From NCBI RefSeq assembly GCF_008728515.1, contig NC_044978.1, positions 149,292,262 through 149,356,261 of the forward strand: a DNA stretch of 64,000 nucleotides, in the 5' to 3' direction. The DNA comes from Papio anubis (lineage: Eukaryota > Chordata > Mammalia > Primates > Cercopithecidae). This document shows, piece after piece, positions 56,561 through 64,000 of the stretch. The notes under the pieces are model-generated. The model was given only the letters and a program-made list of their open reading frames with translations. It made no database searches and was not told the origin of the DNA. How positions within the stretch are numbered: the stretch's first letter is position 1; every line of letters begins with the position of its first letter. Position numbers and translations under genes: made by a program.

Positions 56561-58355
56561 AATTCCATGTTCATGGATTGGAAGAATTTATATTGTTAAA
56601 ATGTTCATACTATCCAAAACAATCTGCAGAGTCAATGTGGACCCTATCAAAATACCAATGACATTCTTCACAGAAATAGAAAAAGCAATCCTAAAATTTA
56701 TATAGAACCACAAAAGACCCAGAATAGTCAAAGCTATCCTACGCAAAAAGGTCAAAACTGGAAGAATCATATTACATGACTTCAAATTATACTATAGAGC
56801 TATAGTAATCCTAACAGCATGATAGTAGCATAAAAACAGACACATACATCAATGCAACAGAATAGATAATGCAGAAACAAATACAAACAACTATAGTGAA
56901 CTCATTTTTGCGAAAGGTGCCAAGACATACCTGGGGAAAAGACAGTCTCTTCAATAAATGGTACTGAGAAAAACTGGGTATCCACATGCAGAAGAGTGAA
57001 ACTAACCCCTATCTATCACTATATAAAAATAAAATAAAAATAAATTGAAGACGTAGATCTGAGACCCCTAACTATAAGACGACTACAAGAAAACATTGGA
57101 GACAATCTCCAGGACATTTGTTTTGGCAAAGATTTCTTGAGCAATATCCCACAAGCACAGACAACCAAAGCAAAAATGAAAAAATGGGATCACATCAATT
57201 TAAAAAGATTCTCCTCACAACAAGGGAAACAATGAACAAAGTGAAAAGACAACCTACAGAATGGGAGAAGATATTTGCAAACTACCCATCTGACAATAAA
57301 TTAATAACCAGAATATATAATATAAGGAGCTCAAACAACCTTGTAGAAAAAATTTAATAATCTGATCAAAAAATGTGCAAATTATTTGAATAGACATTTC
57401 TCAAAAGAAGTCATACAAATGGCAAACAGATATATGAAAAGGTGCTCAACATCGTTGATAATCAGAGAAATGTAAATCAAGAGTACAAGGAGACATTATC
57501 TTCTACCAGTTAAGATGGCTTATATCCAAAAGACAGGCAATAATGAACGCTGGCAAGGATGTGGAGAATAGGGAGCCCTTGGACACTGTTGGTGGGAATG
57601 TAAATTAGTACAACCACTATAGAGTACAGTTTGGAAGTTCCTCAAAAATCTAAAAATTGAGCTACCATATATATGATCCAGCAATCCCACTACTGGGTAT
57701 ATACCAAAAGAAAGGAAGGCAGTATATTGAAGAGATATCTGCACTCCCATGTTTGTTGCAGTACTGTTTAAAATAGCTAAGATTTGGCTGCAACCTAAGT
57801 GTCCATCAACCGATGAATGGCTAAATAAAATGTGGCACATATACACAACGGAGTACTATTCAGTCATTAAAAAAAAAAATGAGATCTAGTCATTTGCATC
57901 AACCTGGATGGAACTGGAGATCACTATGTTAAGTGAAATTATCCAGGCACAGAAAGACAAACACCACATCTTCTCACTTATTTATAGGATCTGAAAATCA
58001 AAACAACTGAACTCATGGACATAGAGAAGTAGAAGGATGATTACCAGAGTCTGGGAAGGATAGTTGGAAGGTAGGAGACGGGGAGAGAGTGGATGGTTAA
58101 CAGGTGTAAATAAATAGAAAGAATGAAAAAGACCTACTATTTGATAGCACCACACGGTGATTACAGTCAATAATAACTTAGTTGTACATTTAAAAATAAA
58201 GAGTGTAATTGGATTGTTCATAATTCAAAGGATAAATTCTTTATGGGATAAATATGCCATTCCTCATGGTGTACTTATTTCACATTTCATGTCTGTATTA
58301 AAATACTTCATGTACCTCCTAAATTTATACACATACAAGAAAAGAAAGTAATACT

Positions 58356-59109
58356 TTATAATATTCATGGCTTTTGGATTTCAATTTTATCTGCAATACT
58401 ATATTTTATATAAACTTTTGTTTATTTTGGGTGGAGGATGTCTGTTGCATCACTCTCTGTACCCATTTATTCCCTTTAAATCTTTAAAAATAGAAAGCAA
58501 AGCCAAGTATACAATTACAGACTATATATATATTATCAGGTGCCATAAATCTGAAACTTCTGATGAAGTTTCCGAAGTATTTGTACTCTAATTGTGATAA
58601 AAATTTAAGCTCAAGTTTTGTTGCCATGCAAACGCATATGGGCGTATGTCCTATAGGAGTGTACTTGCCTGTAAAGTTTTACAGGAATAGATATTCTAGA
58701 TCTGAATTAAGAAAACTTAAAAAACAGAAGCATAGTGGAACATAGTCACCCTAAGCAATGAACTATCTACAAGGAGTTTCAATGTATGCAAGAGCAGCTG
58801 TATTCTAAAGTCTGCTAAAAGTGTGCTAACCTGACAAGATAAGGTAGTTCATTAATAATACTTTTTGAATATTTACATTTCTTTGGGTCAAGATGCAATT
58901 TTTTGACTTCAATCTTTCTAAAATAATGACATTTCATAACATTATATATAATGTTTTCTTTTCCTGCAAAAATTTCTCATTAAATTGTGCATCAATGGGT
59001 GAGTCACCACGTGTTCATCATAGAAGTCTAGATTTTTCTCTCCTTGAACCTGTTTCTCCTCCAGTCTTCTCCATTGGAGTAAATGACAGCAAGATTCACC
59101 CAGGTGGTA
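58356..59109. other. No recognised feature
   Basis: AT-rich flank of the L1. A 97-codon frame (58893-59186) shows no domain. Confidence 0.5.
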
Positions 59110-60040
59110 AAATTTTTAAAAATGCACATTTAGGCTTTTTGCTTATTTATTGTTGGATTATGTATTTTTTCCCTAGTGATTTGTAGGAGTCCTTGATACA
59201 TTCAAAGTACTAATCCTATGTGTTACAAATATCTGTTGTCACTTTGTGGCTACTTGTTTTCATTTTTATGGTGCCTTTGACTGAAAGAAGCTCAATTTTA
59301 GTGTGAAAACTTATCAATGTTTTCTTCATAATTTGTGCTTTATAAACTTTAAGAAGTCTTTCCTTACACTAGGGTGTTATAGGTAATAAGGTTATTTTCT
59401 TACAAAAACTTTAAAATTTTTCTTTTATATTTTTAATTTTTTCTATCTTTGGACTCCAATTTTATTGTAATACAGATACCATTGTCCTGGCATCAATTTT
59501 GAGTAGTACCTTCCCACTGATCCGCAATTCACTGTCTTTATATATGAAGAATTCATATAGGCCAGTATGTTTCTAGGCTTTCTATAAACTGTAACTTTAG
59601 TTTTTTCTTTTTATCTTTTCCTGTGCCAATAGCACTCTGGTTTAATTACTATAGTTTTATAATTTGTTTGCATGTCTACAAGAGCAGTGATTTTCAAACC
59701 CTGATGAGCTTCAGAATCACCTGGGAACTTAAAACCACAAAGGCATGAGTCAGCCTATCTCAACAAACTTACGTCTCAGAGTTCTTTATCATCTCTTCAG
59801 GTGATTCTGCTACACACCAATGCTTGAGAACCACTGGGCTGGGGCAAGTGTCCCTCAACCTCCAGCACACACAGAGAGACATTTAGTCGTCTTTTCAAAC
59901 AATCAAGCTACTCTTGCTCTTTTCTCTTTTACTTATTTTTTAAAAATATATCTTTGTCAGTTTTACATAATTTCTGTTGGGATTTAGATGGGAACAGCAT
60001 TAAATCTACAGATATTTTGTAAACACTTAGTCTAAAATTG
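59110..60040 (-). mobile_element. Old L1 (L1M) ORF2 fragment, antisense, split by a MITE
   Basis: Antisense L1 order: 'gatttgtaggagtccttgatacattcaaagtactaatcctatgtg', 'gtggctacttgttttcatttttatggtgcctttgactgaaagaagctcaattttag', 'actccaattttattgtaatacagataccattgtcctggcatcaattt', 'ccaatagcactctggtttaattactatagttttataa', and after the MITE 'tttctgttgggatttagatgggaacagcattaaatctacag'. Confidence 0.82.
59685..59836. mobile_element. MER5-like hAT-Charlie MITE nested in L1M
   Basis: Ends 'cagtgattttcaaaccctgatgagc' and 'gcttgagaaccactg' are inverted repeats (CAGTGgTTcTCAA). Interior 'ttcagaatcacctgggaacttaaaaccacaaaggc' and 'ttcaggtgattctg'. Flanking 8-mers do not match well, so no TSD is claimed. 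Confidence 0.8.
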
Positions 60041-60869
60041 CTTTTTCTTGTTACAGGATACCATGAAAATTGATCTCTGCCCCACCACTCCTCTGGAAAA
60101 GACATAAATTCACAGCTCCCATTAACCACTGTGGTATACATTTTCATTGTAAAATACATATTTGAGAAATAGTAGGAAAGAAAAAAATTGCATGGAGAGG
60201 AAGATGCTCTGTCAGCAGAGTTGCATCAATGTGTTGGTTATAAGAATTGCGTTGCTAAAAAAATTCAGAACTGATTAAGGAAAATGTGGGCCTCAAATTC
60301 ATCTTTCTCACAAATGCTAGCGTACACTAAAACTTGTGTATGCTCAAGGATTATATCACAATACATTTGAATTAATCCATAAGACTCCAGAGTGAATAAA
60401 GTGCTTAAGTTACATCAGGACAAATGTTCTCACCTTACTGATTTTCGGAAAAGAGTCAGTAGGAGTATTGATTGACTTGACAGCTCTTTTACTTCTCAGG
60501 AAGCAAAAGAAATAGTGCTTAAAACTAGAAAGATGTAAAACACCAGCATCTGTACCTCCGTGTCCTGCTGCTCAGAGATTAGAAACCACATTAACTAGAT
60601 AAGGAAACAAGTTTTCCTGAGCTGTATATGGAATTCCACAAATTCTCAAGGGGTGCAAGATGTTACAATTTGCCTTTAGTTATCGGCATCTGCATTGAGT
60701 TTGGGGCAATCTTCTAGCCTTAACTCCTTTCCTAGAACTGATCATGCAGCTGATATAAGAGGCAAAAGAAAATGAATAGAGGAAATACCTATATTTCTTC
60801 ATTTTTTCCTCTCTGTATCTCTTCTTCTTTGTAAGCATTTTGCACTGACCAAGAGGTTCAAACACGTCT
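60041..60869. other. No recognised feature
   Basis: Nothing assignable. Confidence 0.5.
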
Positions 60870-61060
60870 GAAATAATTTAGTAGGATTTACATTCCAACC
60901 CTGTCATTTATGGGTTGTGAGACCTTAGGATACAGGTCAAAACCTGTACTTTATTAGAAAAAAATAAGATAATAGTAAAAAGTTTTTGGAAAGTTGCTAC
61001 AAGTGCTAAATTAGTAAATGCATATCAAGAGTCTTGGCATTAGGAAGTGATTTTCAAATT
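60870..61060 (+). mobile_element. Possible MIR fragment
   Basis: 'acattccaaccctgtcatttatgggttgtgagaccttagg' and the following 'agtgctaaattagtaaatgcatatcaag' are in sense MIR order at low identity. Confidence 0.45.
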
Positions 61061-61979
61061 GTTCTTCCTGATCATTTAGTACAAAATCAATATAATAGGT
61101 AGCACACAACTTAAGAACATTCAAACATAATAGAAAATATCAGAGTATATCACATACAGTAAGGGTATGTATTGGATGGTGAAATTTTTGTTTCAGTTTC
61201 CCATATAGACCTCCACACACATGTATATATAAGATAACTCTGAAAACATACTTCTTACTGTGAGTTGAGGTAGAAGAAGCTTTAAGACACTTGTATAGGG
61301 CTAAGTAGTCAGTAAATATTAACATATATCTTTTTCATTTTAATTTTACCTTTCACCAGCATTGTATACTGTAATTTGGTCACAACAATTACATTTGACC
61401 ACTGCAACTTGTGAGGGAACAACCTAAATCTTTAAGAAATATATGTCATCCTGTCTTTGTGGGGACTTGGTTTTTAACCACCATTAAATCCCTTACATTT
61501 TCTTAAAACCTTCTACTTACACGATGACATGCAAATTAGTACTGTGATGGAAAGGGTAGCAGCAGATCTATACCCCCACTCACTCACTTGTTCCTGCTTA
61601 TTGGGTGGAAGGGAGGATAGAATGTTCCATGCCTTGTCTTTTCTAATAAAAATTATTTCATTTATTTCTTTTAGCTAAGAGCAAATGTTTATATTTCAGT
61701 AGTTAAATGCATTCTATGCTGAGGTAATAGCTTACAAGAAAAAGTAGAGAACAATAAAGTTCATTGAGATGCGGCCACTAGATGACCTCTCAGGCACTGT
61801 CACTAGTCATTTCAGAAGATGTGAGACATGAATGGAACCTCAGCAGTTATAATTGCCTATGTGTCATGGATCATCAGATGCACTTGCAGATAATGAAAAA
61901 CTCTGGAATTCCAAATTCCCATAGGAGCCAACCGGAAGAATATATTTGTTCCAAATCTAATTTTCAGATCATCGTATCA
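61061..61979. other. No recognised feature
   Basis: Nothing assignable. Confidence 0.5.
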
Positions 61980-62105
61980 GGCTTTATGTAAGTCATTTAA
62001 CCTTTCTAAACCTAAAGGTTCTTGTGTGTCATATGGGGATTTTTTTTTGTGAGAATTTATTGAGTCAATATGTATAAAATATATAGCACACAATAAGCAT
62101 TGCCT
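61980..62105 (+). mobile_element. MIR 3' part
   Basis: 'gtaagtcatttaacctttctaaacctaaaggttcttgtgtgtcatatggggat' and 'gcacacaataagcatt' are sense MIR order. Confidence 0.6.
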
Positions 62106-63459
62106 CAGGTCAGGTGCTCAGGAAAACAGCTCCGAGACAAAGATTTGCATGCCGGGGGTGTTTTGGGGAGTGATCTCAAGAACATCACCTATAAGTTAAA
62201 TGAGGAAGGAGTAACTGGGCAGAGGAAGAAATCAAATGTGTGGTTGCAACAGAGGCCTCTGAGAGAGCTCTGGTAGTGAGATGCATCAAAAGGGGATAAT
62301 TTGGGGTAATTCCCTTGTCAAGGGAAAGCCCCAGAGAGAGACTCAGCTGTGATAAATCAGTAGCCAACTCTCTTAGCAGCTGTGAGAATGAACATGTTTT
62401 ACTTCCAAAGGAGGGATCTGGGTAGCAGAATTCTGGCCTCTGAGCCCATGTCAGGCCATGGCTGTTGTCTTTGTCCTTTTATCATCAAAACTGGGCAGGG
62501 GAAGAAACACCAAGAAACACCACCATGGCCACCAGGGTGCTAACTGTATTCTTCTCTGCCTCCAATGTGTGAGAGCTCCCTGACTTCCTCCTGGTGACTG
62601 TGATCCAGCCCTGCCAAAATGGTCACTCCTTTTCTTGCCTGCTGGTCTCCTGGCATGAACAGCTTGAAGTGACTGGGGAGAAACCAAGTTTAATGTGACC
62701 CTTACTCTGTCCTCTGGTAGAAACATCACTGCTGACACCAGGGCCTTTAGACTCATAGAGCTTAAAGTTGTGAGAATGGAAAGCACAAATACCCTCTGGG
62801 AACCAGATCCTTCAGACACACAGAAGCTTATGTCTCAGGGCAGGAAACTCCCAAATGGGTTCTTGGGAGTAATTGTGAGTGAGGCCATTTCTATTTTCAC
62901 TCCCTGGCTCTGAGACCATGTATTCTACTACAGGGGACACAGCACCAGCACTCACAATAGTCATCAGTGTATGATACCTATGGCTTCCTGAAGGGTGCCC
63001 TCCCATCCTTAAAAGGCATCATCCCAAGTCAGTGACCCAGAGGATATTTCAAATGTATCACTGCTTATCAGGCCAGCTGCTGCTAGTTGGTGTGGTATGT
63101 GCGAGGACCAGTGAATTTCATTTTTGTTATACACAGCATTACTTGCTTCATTATAAAGTATGTTTCTTTGTGTGTACACAAAGATATTATGTAGGATTCC
63201 ATGTTAATAGATCAAATACTTTGTAAGAATGTTTGTAATAAGAATGTTAATCAAGTTCATGTAAACTGGCAGTAGTTATCAATCACTCTCAATATCAATT
63301 TGAGAGTTATCAAACTCTCAAATGAGAGTTTGCCTAATAGTGAAACCAATATACAGGAAATAAAATTGAGAAATGGAGGGAGAACTATTTCATATAGTAT
63401 TATTTGAGCACTTGGCTCTTTAGTGCCTGAATATAATCTCCCCCAAAGTTTTAGCTCAA
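62106..63459. other. Unassigned; possible old repeat at 62106-62450
   Basis: 'gagacaaagatttgcatgccgggggtgttttggggagtgatctcaagaacatcacc' resembles an old interspersed repeat I cannot name. The longest frame here is on the minus strand at 62451-62819 (122 codons), without a recognisable domain. A small tripartite inverted repeat lies at 63298-63331. Confidence 0.35.
63298..63331. repeat. Tripartite 11-bp inverted repeat
   Basis: ATTTGAGAGTT (63298-63308), its exact complement AACTCTCAAAT (63313-63323), then an overlapping third copy, ATGAGAGTTT, in the first orientation (63322-63331). Confidence 0.85.
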
Positions 63460-63794
63460 TGTCTTAGTTCATGTTGTGTTGCTATAATGGAATACTACAG
63501 ATGGGGTAATTTATAAAGAACAGAAATGTATTTCTCACAGTTCTAGAGGCTGAAAGTTCAAGGTCAGGGCATTGGCATTGGGTGTCTGATGAGGGTCTTC
63601 TTGCTGTATCCTTGCATAGTAGAAGGCAGAAGAACAAACAAGCAAGCTAGTCTAATGGTGTGTGAAGCCTCTGTTACTAGAGTCTTAATCCTATGAATAA
63701 GGAAGGAACCCTTATCTCTTAAAGTCTCTACCTCCTTGTAAGTATCACATAGGCAACACCAGAATTTTGGAGGGGACACATTCAAACCATAGCA
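63460..63794 (-). mobile_element. MaLR LTR (MLT1/MST group)
   Basis: Antisense LTR: 'tgtcttagttcatgttgtgttgctataatggaatactacag', 'aatttataaagaacagaaatgtatttctcacagttctagaggctgaaag', end 'aattttggaggggacacattcaaaccatagca'. Five-base flanks do not match. Confidence 0.85.
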
Positions 63795-64000
63795 ATGAGC
63801 CCACACATTCTTATTATCTGAGTTGGGCTTTTGCAATGTAGATCCAAAAGCATACTGATGAAACCACCAAGTTGCCTTCCATGGCTGTTTATACATTCTT
63901 AATTTTGCAGGTAATACCACAAATAATGAGTTATTCTGTCTTGAAAGTCATTTTATATCTTTTGGCTGACTTTGAATATCTCCGGTTTGATCTATGTTCT
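63795..64000. other. No recognised feature to window end
   Basis: Nothing assignable. Confidence 0.5.

Larger units (their letters stand above)
51656..58000 (+). pseudogene. L1 ORF2p pseudogene (endonuclease-reverse transcriptase), broken and interrupted
   Basis: The endonuclease start is at 51656 (IITLNVNGLNS..., then CCLQEN), interrupted by an Alu. After it comes DIHRLKIKRWKKIFHANGNQK and ILNIYTPNTG. The pre-RT part is at 55432-55626 (LEEMDQFLDTH, LNKSLEPDGFIAEFCQ). The RT part is at 56141-56350 (SPLLFNIVLEVLDTAIRQEK). Where L1 carries its F-A-D-D catalytic box the frame reads KEDDIVLHLE, with about 30 bases lost just before it. The C-terminal region is at 57118-57357 and onward to the IYTTEYYSVIK equivalent near 57840. 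Many stops; a MaLR element sits in the endonuclease-to-RT interval. Confidence 0.9.
48301..58344 (+). mobile_element. Full-span old L1 (L1PB/L1MA-like) with 11-bp TSD
   Basis: The exact repeat AAAGTAATACT at 48290-48300 and 58345-58355 bounds a sense L1. It runs from a 5' end 'gagagacagagcaagatgg' through a long 5' UTR (to about 50550), ORF1 and ORF2 remnants, to a 3' UTR ending 'cctcctaaatttatacacatac'. About 7.2 kb is L1; the rest is two Alus and a MaLR element. It has 5' UTR style, a long ORF1-ORF2 spacer (about 500 bp) and a 3' end unlike young L1PA. The middle of ORF1 appears deleted and both ORFs are broken. Confidence 0.93.

Noticed and set aside
62451..62819. 122-codon minus-strand ORF
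   Set aside because: No domain, no splice or promoter context; probable chance frame in a moderately GC-rich stretch.

Overview
This looks like a stretch of primate, almost certainly human, nuclear DNA with no gene. It is AT-rich and has no credible host coding exon, tRNA, rRNA or promoter. It holds primate-specific Alu elements, an L1PA 3' end and THE1/MST LTRs on top of older mammalian repeats (MIR, L2, MER5, Tigger, MLT1, MLT2, ERV-L). Repeat names come from recognising consensus features by eye. Subfamily names are therefore approximate, while insertion boundaries with target-site duplications (TSDs) were read base by base.

Layout. 1-1.36 kb is an L1 3' end cut by the window edge. 2.9-4.1 kb is a MIR split by a hAT-like transposon with an 8-bp TSD. 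6.1-8.8 kb holds an MLT1-like LTR, broken L2, a TATC microsatellite and old L1. 9.2-10.3 kb is a Tigger element split by a THE1/MST solo LTR (TSD CACCT). 10.3-11.95 kb is antisense ERV-L pol split by an Alu. 12-20 kb is mostly old L1, L2 and MIR plus two Alus. 20.4-23 kb is a run of four MaLR-type LTRs. 26.1-28.7 kb is a decayed antisense ERV-L-like provirus with a readable reverse-transcriptase remnant. 29.06-29.46 kb is a Tigger MITE carrying a microsatellite. 32.1-32.5 kb is an L1PA 3' end. 33.5-36.1 kb holds two L2 copies in opposite orientation, one split by a Tigger MITE. 36.9-46.1 kb has Alus, an MLT1 LTR, an MLT2 with a nested ERV1 LTR, and several unusually well-matched short inverted repeats. 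47.2-47.8 kb is a 5'-inverted (twin-primed) L1. 48.3-58.3 kb is a full-span old L1 with an 11-bp TSD, itself invaded by two Alus and a nearly complete MaLR element. 59-64 kb holds old L1, a MER5-like MITE, MIR and a MaLR LTR.

Nothing here works as a gene system. The window is a layered record of insertions: L2 and MIR first, then ERV-L, hAT and Tigger, then old L1, then MaLR and ERV1 LTRs, then Alu and L1PA. I found no convincing undescribed biological system. The observations most worth checking are the inverted repeats whose arms match better than the age of the surrounding DNA allows. The clearest are an Alu carrying an inverted copy of its own deviant interior (38968-38988 versus 39072-39092), a perfect 24-bp inverted repeat copied from an L2 tail (43902-43925 and 44077-44100), and a perfect 20-bp palindrome (46081-46127). 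These fit local template switching during replication.
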